Source of the DNA: Paenibacillus phocaeensis
GTDB lineage: Bacteria > Bacillota > Bacilli > Paenibacillales > Paenibacillaceae
Length of the DNA stretch: 64,000 nucleotides
NCBI RefSeq assembly: GCF_900021165.1
Contig: NZ_FCOQ01000029.1
Span: 33,006 to 97,005 of the forward strand
Direction of reading: 5' to 3'
The notes beneath the pieces are model-generated. The model was given only the letters and a program-made list of their open reading frames with translations. It ran no database searches and was not told the DNA's origin. The translations under genes and the position numbers were made by a program. Shown here one piece after another: positions 43,820-53,714 of the stretch. Numbering within the stretch: position 1 is the first letter of the stretch; every line of letters starts with the position of its first letter.

Positions 43820-45520
43820 TTAGAACCCGACGTCATCTCGTTCCGCTGCTTTTTGGGCCACAAATTCCGCCATTTCCTCCACACCGGCAGCTCTGAATTT
43901 CTCTTGAATTTCATGCAGGACCTTCAAGGCTTCTTCCTCCGTGCCCGCAAAAAGAGCCTTCTTGAATTCATCTTCAAAATTCAGGCTGCTCGTTTTATCG
44001 ATGAATTCCTGATATTTCGGCCATTCTCTGGCAAGGTAGCTGGCGCTGACTTTATCGATGATTTTGATCGGCATTTTGGCCGAGAAGCTCTCCTCCAGCT
44101 TCTGCCACTGCGTCTTCTTATCCTCAGGCGTTGGCCATGTAACGGAATCGGAGAATGCGCCAATGAACCTTCCCGGAAGATAATTGAGCCCGGCATCTCT
44201 CTTCAGATCCGGATTCTCGTCGAATTGCTTCTTCACCTCAGGAATCCATTGGGGAATCCCGTTCTCCAGGGTGTAGTGCGTGCCTTCAATCCCGAAATAC
44301 GCAAGCAAACGGCCTTCCTCACTGTTGACATAATCAATGTACCGCAAGGCCGCATCGGGATCTTTAATGCTTGCGCTTAAGAATAGAACTGGAAAACCGG
44401 AACGGCCGGGCTTTTCCACTTGCGTCCGAATTTCACCGCGCTTATTCTTCATCGGTCCGAGCAGTTCATATTGCATTTCCGGATTCGTCTTGTACAGCGT
44501 CTTGGATAACTCCGGCAACATCGGTTGAGCCCCGAATACGGCCAGCTTGCCCGTCGTCAGCTTTTCGTTTGCGGTCGTGCTGGTATTGCTGAAGGCTTCG
44601 AGATCAAACAAACCTTCCGATAACAACTTTCTCATGTACAGCAGTCGTTCCTCATGATCTTTGGATTGCGTCCAGTGGATCAGCTTGCCGTCTACCTCGC
44701 GGTAGTCCGAAATGTTGTAATCCGTCCAACCGGCAAGGAATTGGCCGTAATCCCATCCATTCCACATCGTTCCTGCCGGGATTACCGGTTTGCCGGCAAT
44801 ATCCTTGAAGCCGCCGTCCCTGATCTTGACCAATAAATCATATAATTCCTCTTGCGTATCGATATCCTCCGCTTTGACATTTAACGCCTTCAGAATATCT
44901 CCCCTGGCAAAAAGGCCGTAATTCCAGTTATGAATGCTTTCAGGCGTTCCATCCGGGGTTTCCGTAGGGATGAGATAGGTCTTCCCTTCGAAATCCGGAC
45001 CATTGAGATCAAACTCGTTAAAATCCTTGGCGATCCCGGTCGTCACTAGTCTTTTTACATTCGGGTATTTATCGAGATAAGGGGTTAAATCCAGAAGTTG
45101 GCCTTCCATCGCCGCCTTCTTGATGACCTGCCCTTCCCCTCCGGTCGTAGACCAGAAAGGGGCGTTGACGATATCCGGAACCGTACCGGATGCGAAGATC
45201 GTGTTCAGCTTCTCGACTTCGCTGGTCGTGATCGATTCCATCTTTAACGTAACCCCGGTTTTCTCCCGAATTCGCTGAGCGACGGGGTTATTCTCCTGAT
45301 CCTGCGGGAAACCGGCGCCTCCCCCGTTCCAGGCATTAAGGAAAGAGACCGTGACCGGCTTCATCTCTCCCGTCCCCGTCTCGTTCACGGTCCCCGGCTC
45401 ATTGGAGCCCGATCCCGCATTCTCCTTCCCGCCCGATCCCATACATGCCGTCATGGTTGTAAATAGCAGTACAGCGATCAGCGGGAGACCCAGAACCCCC
45501 TTCAATTTGTTCTTTCTCAT
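43820..45520 (-). CDS. Extracellular sugar-binding lipoprotein
   Basis: 566 residues. Lipobox TTMTAC with Cys26, followed by a Gly/Ser/Asn/Glu linker. Long LipO-type body (FASGTVPDIVNAPFW near residue 115). GAGGGGA precedes the ATG. Third gene after the two permeases and before the two dehydrogenases; the ligand is probably the dehydrogenase substrate or a glycoside of it. Confidence 0.93.
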   Translation of the reverse strand: MRKNKLKGVLGLPLIAVLLFTTMTACMGSGGKENAGSGSNEPGTVNETGTGEMKPVTVSFLNAWNGGGAGFPQDQENNPVAQRIREKTGVTLKMESITTSEVEKLNTIFASGTVPDIVNAPFWSTTGGEGQVIKKAAMEGQLLDLTPYLDKYPNVKRLVTTGIAKDFNEFDLNGPDFEGKTYLIPTETPDGTPESIHNWNYGLFARGDILKALNVKAEDIDTQEELYDLLVKIRDGGFKDIAGKPVIPAGTMWNGWDYGQFLAGWTDYNISDYREVDGKLIHWTQSKDHEERLLYMRKLLSEGLFDLEAFSNTSTTANEKLTTGKLAVFGAQPMLPELSKTLYKTNPEMQYELLGPMKNKRGEIRTQVEKPGRSGFPVLFLSASIKDPDAALRYIDYVNSEEGRLLAYFGIEGTHYTLENGIPQWIPEVKKQFDENPDLKRDAGLNYLPGRFIGAFSDSVTWPTPEDKKTQWQKLEESFSAKMPIKIIDKVSASYLAREWPKYQEFIDKTSSLNFEDEFKKALFAGTEEEALKVLHEIQEKFRAAGVEEMAEFVAQKAAERDDVGF

Positions 45521-45577
45521 ACTACACTCCCCTCTCGTTGGATGTTTTTATATAAAAGGCTTGGCCTCTTATATCAA

Positions 45578-46492
45578 CTATTCTTTAAGAGAACCTACCA
45601 ATACGCCCTTCACAAAATACTTCTGCAGAAACGGATACACGCAAATGATGGGGGTCGTAATAATGATGACAAACGTCATCCTCAAGGCTTCCGGGGTGAC
45701 GCCTCGCAGCTCCATCTGCGTTTCGGTCATGTTCTGGATGGAAGATCCGCTGTTCCCCGACGTCATCGACTGGAAGGACGCTTCACTGATCATTTTGTTC
45801 AGGAACGTCGCAGCAGGCTGCAATTTCTCATTCTGGATGAAAAACTGTCCGGTGAACCAGTCATTCCACACGCCCACCCCGACAAACAAAGCGATGGTGG
45901 CCAGCACCGGCATCGAGAGGGGCAGGATAATTCGGGCAAATACCGATAACTCGCTGGCTCCGTCGATTCGGGCCGACTCCGATAGCGCTTCCGGAATCCC
46001 GTCGAAGAAGGTTTTCATGATAATCGCGTTAAAAAAGCTGTAAAGGGAGGGCAATACCAGAACCCAAAACGTATTGAGAATGTGGAGTTGCCGGAACAGA
46101 ATAAAGGTGGGAATCAGGCCCCCGCTGAACAACGTGGTAAAGAAAAAGAAAAACACGATGTACTTTCTTCCAGGCAGGCCTTTCCGCGAAAGCGCATAGG
46201 CCAACAAAGCCGTCAAAAACACGGATCCCACCGTGACCACGACGGTTCGAGCAACCGAAACGTAGAACGAATTTAAAATCAGCGGATTGGTGAAGGCCTT
46301 CGCATAGTTTTCCAGCGTGAACACTCTAGGAAAAAAATAGATTCCGCCCTTCATCGCGTCGTAGCCGTCATTGAAAGACAAGGCCAGGAAATAAATAAAG
46401 GGATATAACGCCGTGGCGCAGAAAATAAACAACACCGTGTAGTTCAGCCCCATATACATCCGATCCGCCGGCGTCAGCCTTTTCGCACCCAT
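45578..46492 (-). CDS. Sugar ABC transporter permease, LplC/YtcP type
   Basis: 304 residues from the ATG at 46490-46492, which has GGAGG 7 bases upstream; a GTG two codons earlier falls next to that site. EAA loop SESARIDGASELSVF then IILPLSMPVL; end FVKGVLVGSLKE. Confidence 0.94.
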   Translation of the reverse strand: MGAKRLTPADRMYMGLNYTVLFIFCATALYPFIYFLALSFNDGYDAMKGGIYFFPRVFTLENYAKAFTNPLILNSFYVSVARTVVVTVGSVFLTALLAYALSRKGLPGRKYIVFFFFFTTLFSGGLIPTFILFRQLHILNTFWVLVLPSLYSFFNAIIMKTFFDGIPEALSESARIDGASELSVFARIILPLSMPVLATIALFVGVGVWNDWFTGQFFIQNEKLQPAATFLNKMISEASFQSMTSGNSGSSIQNMTETQMELRGVTPEALRMTFVIIITTPIICVYPFLQKYFVKGVLVGSLKE

Positions 46493-46523
46493 GCACACAC
46501 CTCCTCATACTCCTCGCAGCTTC

Positions 46524-47432
46524 TTACCATAGCGATACCTCGCTCACACGCCTTGAAATATGATTGACAACCACAATAAGAAGCAAGGAAATCGCCGACT
46601 TAAATAATCCGATGGCTGTGGAATAGGCCAATTGCCCTTGCTGGAGTCCGGTTTTTAGCACATACGTATCCAAGATTTCCGAAACGCCTAAGGTCGCCGG
46701 GGTTTGCATCAGCCAAATTTGGTCGAAACCCGCGTTCAGGATTCCGCTGAGGGAAAAGATCAGCAGGATGGCGATCGTCGGGGTGAGGCAAGGCAGCGTA
46801 ATTTTAAATAGCTTGCTCCACCTTCCCGCCCCGTCGATTTCCGCCGCTTCATACAAGTGCGGATCGATATTCGTTAACGCGGCCAAATAAATGATGGAGC
46901 CCCAGCCTACCCCTTTCCAAACGTCGGAAATGATGACCAAAGGATAGAATAACTCCGGCTTCCCCATAAAAAAGATCGGATCCAACCCCATCTGATACCG
47001 AATGTCATTGATCAGCCCTACGTTCGGAGACAGGATTTTCTGAAGCAAGGTCACGACCACAACCCACGAAACAAAATGCGGCAGGTAGGAAATCGTTTGA
47101 AACACTCGCTTGATTTTCTTGTGCATGACCGCGTTCAGCATTAAAGCGAGAATTAAGGGAGCGGGAAATCCGAAGATCAGCTTCAAAGCACTAATGGACA
47201 ACGTGTTGCGAAGCACCTCGTAAAAGCTGGAATCGTTCAGGAACTGCTCGAAATATTTAAAGCCGGCCCACGGACTCCCCAAGATGCCCAAATTGTATTT
47301 GAAATCTTTGAACGCGATTAAAATGCCGTACATCGGATAATAGGAAAACACCAGAAACCAAAGGATAGCCGGAAGCAAAAATAAATAGATATGCCGGAAA
47401 TACCAGATTTTGCGCAGTCTGCTCGTTCTCAT
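46524..47432 (-). CDS. Sugar ABC transporter permease, LplB type
   Basis: 302 residues, first helix IYLFLLPAILWFLVFSYYPM, EAA loop EAAEIDGAGRWSKLF then ITLPCLTPTI. GGAGG precedes the ATG. First gene of the operon; a consensus cre and an 11-bp inverted repeat lie 90-135 bases upstream. Confidence 0.94.
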   Translation of the reverse strand: MRTSRLRKIWYFRHIYLFLLPAILWFLVFSYYPMYGILIAFKDFKYNLGILGSPWAGFKYFEQFLNDSSFYEVLRNTLSISALKLIFGFPAPLILALMLNAVMHKKIKRVFQTISYLPHFVSWVVVVTLLQKILSPNVGLINDIRYQMGLDPIFFMGKPELFYPLVIISDVWKGVGWGSIIYLAALTNIDPHLYEAAEIDGAGRWSKLFKITLPCLTPTIAILLIFSLSGILNAGFDQIWLMQTPATLGVSEILDTYVLKTGLQQGQLAYSTAIGLFKSAISLLLIVVVNHISRRVSEVSLW

Positions 47433-47518
47433 TCGCCGATCACCTCCTAAATCTCTGTCGGATCGCTTCTACAGAACAGTCCATCCATTAACCGGTAGTA
47501 AAGCAACTCCCCCTCCTT

Positions 47519-47533
47519 TGCAAGCGGTTTCAT
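47519..47533 (-). promoter_or_regulatory. Consensus cre (CcpA) site
   Basis: Minus strand ATGAAACCGCTTGCA fits WTGNAANCGNWNNCW at every position. It predicts glucose repression of the importer/dehydrogenase operon. Confidence 0.75.
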
Positions 47534-47565
47534 TTATATGTTTATAAATATTCTATATAAATGAA
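47529..47565. promoter_or_regulatory. 11-bp inverted repeat beside the cre site
   Basis: TTCATTTATAT (47529-47539) and ATATAAATGAA (47555-47565), 15 bases apart, in an AT-rich promoter region and overlapping the cre by 5 bases. Candidate operator for a specific regulator. Confidence 0.55.
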
Positions 47566-47671
47566 TATATTCAATATGCTATAGGAAAAATTCCTAAATC
47601 GAGGCTTTAACGAATGATCATCCACAAAACATAATGAGCATGTTTAATATATACATTTATAAATCCAAACT

Positions 47672-47709
47672 AAAAAGAGGGCGTCCCAATAGTAAACTTG
47701 GGAACACCC
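47672..47709 (-). terminator. Terminator of the mannoside operon
   Basis: Minus strand: GGGTGTTCCCAA, loop, TTGGGACGCCC (one bulge) followed by TCTTTTTAG. Confidence 0.75.
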
Positions 47710-47729
47710 TTTCTTTAGGCATAACAAAC

Positions 47730-49475
47730 TTAACGCACCGACGCAACGATGATCCTAACCGTCTCCCCTTCCGAAATTCCCGAGGGCCGGACCGAGTAAG
47801 TGTCCACGGCTGCCGGGACAATGGCGGTTTCGGCATAGTGTACATCATAAGGAGGAAATGCGCCGATTTTGCTGTAAATCGTAATCTGCCCTCCTTCCAC
47901 AAGGTTCAGCATCTGTACACTGTCCTTGCAGGCCAGCTCTACCGGCGTCGAAAAGGTGTAGCGGATTGTCTCGATGAACTGCCGGGAATGCAGGCCGGTT
48001 CGCTCCACTTTACGATGTTCCGATTCTTCCAGCACCTCCCCCTGATGAATGAGATTCTCCTTGACCCAAGGGGTGTCCCAATCCCATTGAATATTCTTTA
48101 GCCCGTGCTCCAGATGGGTGGGGCGAGGGAGACCGTCCAAGCCCATGCGGCCCCAATCCCAAAGCTTGAAAGTAAAGATATAAGGGGTCGCACTAATCTC
48201 CAACACCATGGTATCCTTGCCCGAACAGTGGATGGTGCCTGCAGGAATCAGCACATGATCATGCTTGTTAACCGGAATTTTGTTGACATACTCCTCTGCC
48301 GGGAAGGGCGCCTCACCGCTGTTCGCACGGTACAGATCGCTCGCCATGCGTTTGCTGTCCACATTTTCTTTGAGTCCCAGATAAACGTAAGCCTCTCCGT
48401 TTTCGGCCGCGTCCAAGATATAGTAGCTCTCGTCTTGGGTGTAATGCATACCGAAGGTCTGTTGGATATATTCCGTCAGCGGATGGACCTGGAGAGAAAG
48501 ATTCCCGCCCCCCATCGTGTCCAGTAAATCGAACCGGATCGGGAATTCCACCCCGAACCGGGCGTGAACCCGTTCGCCCAGCAAATGACGGGCGCGGAAC
48601 AGCACCAGGTTCATCGCCGGAATCTCCAAAGTAACCTGCCCGAAACGCAGCAGCAAGCTGTTCTCTTCCGGCACGCCGTCAAAACTCCAGGCATAGTTCG
48701 GCGGTCCTTCGGGCAACCCGAAGTTCTCCTTCATCCACTGTCCGCCCCATACCCCCGGATCAAAATAAGGCTTCAGACGAAACGGCCGCGAAGCCGCCGC
48801 TTTGAGAGCGGAGCGAAAGGCGTTCCCGGACACCATGTTTGGACGGCCCGGCGAGGTCGTTTCAATCAGATAATCCAGGCTCCCCAGTAGCTCGGTTTTA
48901 TGCCGGTCCGCCATGCGCCACTCTACAAAAAAACCGCGTCTGTATTTTTCCAGGATGGGCGCATCGGGATTGTCGGCCAGCCAGTTCGGCATTCCCCGAC
49001 GATAGCGCAGTTGAATTTCCCAGCGGGGCAAATCCAGGTAGACCAGCATATCCCCTTTGGTCACGAGCGACGCGCCTGTTCCATAGAGGAATATCGGACC
49101 ATCGGATCGTTCGATTTCTGTCCGCAACGCATCCAGGGAGGCTGGGTCAAAGCAGCTTTCCAACCTGCCATAAAACATGACGCCGAATACCGGGTCTTGC
49201 GGCAAGCTGGGGGCAAGCCTCTGTTCCAACTGCGGCGGCGGCAACAGGCAGGCTTCACAGTCCAACATCCGCACCGGAGACAGAAGCGCCAACTCCTTAG
49301 CGACCTCCTCTTTGTCTGTTCCCGGATACAAATCAAAAACAAACACCCGATATTTATCCATATGTTGCCTTAACTCTTTCCGAATGGCTCCCCACCCCGA
49401 AAAGGCGTGGTTATCCCAGCCCTGAATATCCAGTACCGGCTCCAAGTCATAGTTATGGTATTTCCCGTATTTCAT
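47730..49475 (-). CDS. Class I mannose-6-phosphate isomerase with an extra N-terminal domain
   Basis: 581 residues. The C-terminal 350 or so are a type I isomerase cupin: Zn ligands Gln and His in SLQVHPLTEY, Glu in TQDESYYIL, His in IPAGTIHCSG. It would convert mannose-6-phosphate to fructose-6-phosphate. The first 220 residues are an extra domain with LYGTGASLVT and DLPRWEIQLRYRR, and MADRHKTELLG; it looks like a degenerate nucleoside-kinase-type P-loop fold, tentative. Start MKYGKYHNY has GAGGAGC 9 bases upstream; an ATG six codons earlier overlaps that site. Last gene of the mannoside operon. Confidence 0.85.
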   Translation of the reverse strand: MKYGKYHNYDLEPVLDIQGWDNHAFSGWGAIRKELRQHMDKYRVFVFDLYPGTDKEEVAKELALLSPVRMLDCEACLLPPPQLEQRLAPSLPQDPVFGVMFYGRLESCFDPASLDALRTEIERSDGPIFLYGTGASLVTKGDMLVYLDLPRWEIQLRYRRGMPNWLADNPDAPILEKYRRGFFVEWRMADRHKTELLGSLDYLIETTSPGRPNMVSGNAFRSALKAAASRPFRLKPYFDPGVWGGQWMKENFGLPEGPPNYAWSFDGVPEENSLLLRFGQVTLEIPAMNLVLFRARHLLGERVHARFGVEFPIRFDLLDTMGGGNLSLQVHPLTEYIQQTFGMHYTQDESYYILDAAENGEAYVYLGLKENVDSKRMASDLYRANSGEAPFPAEEYVNKIPVNKHDHVLIPAGTIHCSGKDTMVLEISATPYIFTFKLWDWGRMGLDGLPRPTHLEHGLKNIQWDWDTPWVKENLIHQGEVLEESEHRKVERTGLHSRQFIETIRYTFSTPVELACKDSVQMLNLVEGGQITIYSKIGAFPPYDVHYAETAIVPAAVDTYSVRPSGISEGETVRIIVASVR

Positions 49476-49495
49476 ATCTAAAGTGCTCCTCATTG

Positions 49496-51958
49496 TTAAA
49501 TATAGAATGCGGGCAATCCCTCGTTATAAGCCTCGCAAAGGCGCATAGCCGCCTCGGTTGTCTGCTGCTCCCGTGCGGACAGCGTAAAAGCAAATTCATA
49601 GAAGCCGCCCAAGTCTACCTTGAAGTTGGTCTCCCAGAAGTTGTTCATGGCCCAGGCGAAGGTCTCTCCTCGGTTCAGTTCCCAATTGTCGCCGTCGCAA
49701 AGCCGGATTGGTTTAGCTTCAAGGGAGCCAAACGTAATCAAAGGCGTGTCTTTGACGGCGACCACGACCTGCCGTTTACCGGCTTCCATCACCAGTCCAT
49801 TTTGGATCAGATAAAATTCCATATTGCTTCCCGGCAGTTGATCGATTCCCGGGCGTAAGAGGCAACCGGTTTTGTCCACATACTTTACCTCCTCGTCGCC
49901 CGCGGTGAACGGCAGCGACACATAAAGGTTTTCCGGCTCCCACACGCTATCTTTGTGGATGCGCACCATGGCCTCGATTTTATTGATTTCCCGGTACAGC
50001 TTGAGGAACACTTTGTAGAACCGTGTGCCCTCCAGGCTGTAGTCGAGTTGCAGAGAAACAAACAAGGGCCCGCTCTCAACTATCTGGATATCCGTCAGAT
50101 GAGATTCATACCGTCTGGTTGCCGGGGACTTGCGGTTGCGTCCCATTCGCCGACGCTCCTCCGTCGGGTTGGTACGGATATCTGTAACCTCGTAAATTCC
50201 GGTAAAAGGGGCGTAAGCGGCATCCTGCCGAACTAGATTCTTCCCGCTCGTACGGTCAATGATCGAGGTAATCCCCCGTTTTTGATCAAACTCCACCCGG
50301 TAGTGCGTGGTCTCCACGCAGTCAACATCTTCCCGCGGCACACCGGGCTGCAGTACATCGGCGATCCCCTCCGCGCCAATATGCGCATGGCTCCGGGAGG
50401 TTTGATTATTGTACCGGCCAGTCGCGCGCACCCCGACGTTGCGTTCCTCTTTGGGCCCCAGGTTGAGCGGGATTTCGATCTCGTAAGCGCGGGCGATTCT
50501 CTTTGCCTGATGTTGGATGACCTCACCGGTCGCCAAATCAAACACTTCGATCGGAACATCAAGGCTATAGTTCAACCCGCCGACATACTCCCAAAACTCA
50601 ATATAGATTTTGGCGGTCGTCTCTACCGGAATGTCGTGCGGATTTAGGATCCGAAAGTGCTGCGGCCGGTCTTGCCGGATGGCCACCTCTCCTTTCTTCG
50701 CTAAAATCCGGTCCAAGTTGTCCGCCGCTTCGGTATTGCCATTGATGGCGTAGGCTGATTTTTTTTGCTCCAGCTCCCCGACCAAGGTTTCCCAAGGTTC
50801 CGATACGGAGGAAGAATAACCCCAGGTATGCTCGCTGTAGAGGATCAGATTTTCCGCCGCTTTCCGCATCAGGTCGGCATCGCCAAGGGCGGAATCCGGA
50901 TCCAGCTTCTTGCAAAGATGGTACTTTCGCTGTCCTTCCCGAAATACCTTGACCACTGCCGGGGTAGATCCGACACCATCCGCCCACCAATCGTTCCAAT
51001 CCCCCCGGTAAACCGGAATGTCCTTCCACGCCGCTTCCAGATGGTCAAAAAACTGATCCAGCGTGGACATGTGTACTTCCAGCGTTCCGGCGTACTTCCG
51101 GTTCAGCCAAGCGACCCGATCGGCAATCTTTGCGTTTGGCGGGGCATTGTCGGTAATCGCGCCCGAAATCATGAAAGGCACAAAATCGCCAGGGTACCCC
51201 TCCTCCTCCAGATTTTGCAGATAGCGCTCCAACCGTTCATTGAGGATGGCTAACTCGACTTGCTCCGTATCCTCGGGGCTGGTGGTCATAAGCTGGCTTC
51301 CTCTGAGCTTCTTGCCCACTTCATCGTGAATCATATAGGTAGAAGCCGCATGAGGCGAGAAACAAAGCTCGTTACCAAAGTGGTAATGCTCACCGTTCCA
51401 TACCAGCACCTTCTTTCCGGATGGTCCCTGCCAGTAAAAGGGGGTCTGTTTTTTATTTAGGGGGAACATTCCGTGATGGGGATGCAGGCAGGAAAACAGG
51501 CGCTCCACGCCGCACTCCCGCAGCACATCGGCATACCCCCAGGCAAACCCGTTGATATCGGCGCTCATCCCGCTGCGGATCGGATAACCAACCCGCTCGC
51601 CATAGGCCTTGGCTTGAATCGTACAATCGTATAGAACCTCCCGGCTGACAAGCTCGGTCAAATTCAAATAATTGCCTGAAAGTCCAATCCGTCCTGCCCG
51701 TACATATTTTTCAAAGTCCGTAATATATTCCGAAGGCGCATGATCATAAAAGTTTTTGACCTGCCAATGATTTTCACACTGCCAAACAAAGCCTTTGCGA
51801 TCTTCGTTGCCGCTGCGGTCAACCTCCCTCAAAATATCCACGGCCTGTTTTATAAAATCGTAATGATAATGGATAATTTTATCCTGACGCTCGGTGTAGC
51901 CAATATCAGTGTGAGAGTGGTGGATAAGGAACACCTTCCATTTTTTCGACAGCTTCAC
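49496..51958 (-). CDS. GH38 alpha-mannosidase
   Basis: About 820 residues. Zn-site HSHTDIGYT at the N-terminus, catalytic nucleophile Asp in MSADINGFAW, then HHGMFPLNK and the long beta-rich C-terminal half. No signal peptide, so it works on imported mannosides in the cytoplasm and frees mannose. The GTG start (MKLSKKWKV) has ACGGAG 8 bases upstream; an ATG six codons earlier has no ribosome site. Placed between the importer and the isomerase. Confidence 0.93.
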   Translation of the reverse strand: MKLSKKWKVFLIHHSHTDIGYTERQDKIIHYHYDFIKQAVDILREVDRSGNEDRKGFVWQCENHWQVKNFYDHAPSEYITDFEKYVRAGRIGLSGNYLNLTELVSREVLYDCTIQAKAYGERVGYPIRSGMSADINGFAWGYADVLRECGVERLFSCLHPHHGMFPLNKKQTPFYWQGPSGKKVLVWNGEHYHFGNELCFSPHAASTYMIHDEVGKKLRGSQLMTTSPEDTEQVELAILNERLERYLQNLEEEGYPGDFVPFMISGAITDNAPPNAKIADRVAWLNRKYAGTLEVHMSTLDQFFDHLEAAWKDIPVYRGDWNDWWADGVGSTPAVVKVFREGQRKYHLCKKLDPDSALGDADLMRKAAENLILYSEHTWGYSSSVSEPWETLVGELEQKKSAYAINGNTEAADNLDRILAKKGEVAIRQDRPQHFRILNPHDIPVETTAKIYIEFWEYVGGLNYSLDVPIEVFDLATGEVIQHQAKRIARAYEIEIPLNLGPKEERNVGVRATGRYNNQTSRSHAHIGAEGIADVLQPGVPREDVDCVETTHYRVEFDQKRGITSIIDRTSGKNLVRQDAAYAPFTGIYEVTDIRTNPTEERRRMGRNRKSPATRRYESHLTDIQIVESGPLFVSLQLDYSLEGTRFYKVFLKLYREINKIEAMVRIHKDSVWEPENLYVSLPFTAGDEEVKYVDKTGCLLRPGIDQLPGSNMEFYLIQNGLVMEAGKRQVVVAVKDTPLITFGSLEAKPIRLCDGDNWELNRGETFAWAMNNFWETNFKVDLGGFYEFAFTLSAREQQTTEAAMRLCEAYNEGLPAFYI

Positions 51959-51981
51959 ATAATCAACTCCGTTCATTAAAA

Positions 51982-52800
51982 TTATTTGCTCTGGTAAGCA
52001 TACCCGGCTTCAAAGTGCTTGTTCAGCAAGAAAAAGAGCAGCAATGTGGGAATGGAGGCCACCACGCAGGCCATAAGAATCACCGGCACATTCGCTTTGT
52101 CCATAAGGGTAATCGCAGCCATTACCGGACGGATTTCCCGGGATTTGGTAAAGGTCAGCCCAAACATAAGCTCATTCCACACCCAGTTGAACTGGGTCAG
52201 GAACACAACGGACAGCGGGGCGATCGACATCGGGACAAAGATGTGCCCCAAAATTTGCAGGCTGTTGCAGCCGTCGATCCTTGCCGATTCACAGATTTCC
52301 TTGGATATGCCGAGATAATAATTTCGCAGGACAAACATACAGAAGGGCACGCAGATGGCGGTATAGAACAAAATCATCCCTAATTGGGTATCGTACAGGT
52401 TCGTGGCCGTCAATCCCTTGTAAACCGGGATCAAATAAACCTGGAACGGGAAGATGGTCCCGCTGTAGATAAATAAGAACCAGAGCATGGGCCGTTTGAT
52501 CTTAAGATGGGCGATGGCATAAGCTGCCAGGGTAGCGATAATGACGGCCGCCCCGGCCGAGGCCGTGGCATACAGCAAGCTGTTGAGCATTCCCTTGACG
52601 ATGCCGAAGGGGCCGGCGAGTGCCTTTACATTTTCGACAAGGCTGATTGCCTGCGGCAGATCCCAAAAGTTGCTTAGGTTATATTCCTGCTTTTTCTTTA
52701 ACGTCCCGAAAATAGCGAAGACCGCCGGGAAAATCCATAGAATAGACAGAATCATCAGCACCGCATTGACGGCGATTTTTCCGTTGCTTACTTTTTTCAT
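51982..52800 (-). CDS. Sugar ABC transporter permease, MalG type
   Basis: 272 residues, six helices. EAA loop CESARIDGCNSLQIL then IFVPMSIAPL; the usual Gly-Ala is Gly-Cys here. GGAGA precedes the ATG. It lies 27 bases after the MalF-type gene. Confidence 0.93.
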   Translation of the reverse strand: MKKVSNGKIAVNAVLMILSILWIFPAVFAIFGTLKKKQEYNLSNFWDLPQAISLVENVKALAGPFGIVKGMLNSLLYATASAGAAVIIATLAAYAIAHLKIKRPMLWFLFIYSGTIFPFQVYLIPVYKGLTATNLYDTQLGMILFYTAICVPFCMFVLRNYYLGISKEICESARIDGCNSLQILGHIFVPMSIAPLSVVFLTQFNWVWNELMFGLTFTKSREIRPVMAAITLMDKANVPVILMACVVASIPTLLLFFLLNKHFEAGYAYQSK

Positions 52801-52827
52801 ATCGAGGGCTCTCCTTTCGCGCTTCGC

Positions 52828-53700
52828 TCAGGCCGTCCGGTCGGTGTCTCCGAAGGTGTTGCGGATATTGAAATAGGAGACGATCAGGATGATCATCGTG
52901 AGTACCACAGCCACTGCCGCCCCCACACCAAACTTGCCGTGGATAAAGGACTCCTGGTACATCGTCAACGCCAAGGTTTCGGAAGTTCGGTAAGGGCCGC
53001 CCTTCGTCATGACCCAGATCGAGTCGAACACCTTAAAACTGTTCACAAGCGACATTAGCAACACAACCACCGTGGTGGGCTTGAGAAGCGGCAAAATCAC
53101 CTTGTTGTAAAGCTGGATCGTCCGCGCGCCTTCAATCTTGGCCGCCTCAATGGGGGAATCGGGAATGGTGGTTAGCCCGGTGATGAAAAGAATGGTGTTC
53201 AAACCTACGCCTTGCCATGTTCCCATCAAAATCATAATAAATGTATTTACATAAGGGATGGCCAGCCAATCCCGAACCAACCCCTCAAATCCCAGCAGGC
53301 CAAACAATTGGGGGATGCCGTATTTCGAAAGAATGGCCACCATGATAATGCCTCCGATGGTGCCTGACAGCGCCGTAGGATAATAAAAAATATTTTTAAA
53401 CCCGCCGACCCAAAAGCTGTTCGTAATCAAAATGGCCAGCAGCAGCGGCAGCGCCAATGTAAACAAAAGGGAAAACACAACCCAGATGACGGTGTTCATC
53501 AACGATATTTTGAAGTTTGCATCCTGAAACAGATGAGAGTAGTTATCCATTCCCACAAACCGCATGGCGGAAAATCCGTCGTATTCAAAGAAGCTGAGAC
53601 GCAGGGTATACACAATGGACGTGACAAAGAAGACGGAAACCAGCAAAACCGCCGGCAGCAGATACAGATAATTCGTCCAAACGAAGCTGCTTTTCTTCAA
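52828..53700 (-). CDS. Sugar ABC transporter permease, MalF type
   Basis: 290 residues. First helix YLYLLPAVLLVSVFFVTSI; EAA loop EAAKIEGARTIQLYN then VILPLLKPTT, with Glu for the common Asp. The start is TTG at 53698-53700 behind a run of seven G, 14 bases after the lipoprotein gene. Confidence 0.92.
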   Translation of the reverse strand: MKKSSFVWTNYLYLLPAVLLVSVFFVTSIVYTLRLSFFEYDGFSAMRFVGMDNYSHLFQDANFKISLMNTVIWVVFSLLFTLALPLLLAILITNSFWVGGFKNIFYYPTALSGTIGGIIMVAILSKYGIPQLFGLLGFEGLVRDWLAIPYVNTFIMILMGTWQGVGLNTILFITGLTTIPDSPIEAAKIEGARTIQLYNKVILPLLKPTTVVVLLMSLVNSFKVFDSIWVMTKGGPYRTSETLALTMYQESFIHGKFGVGAAVAVVLTMIILIVSYFNIRNTFGDTDRTA

Positions 53701-53714
53701 AGGAACCCCCCCAT

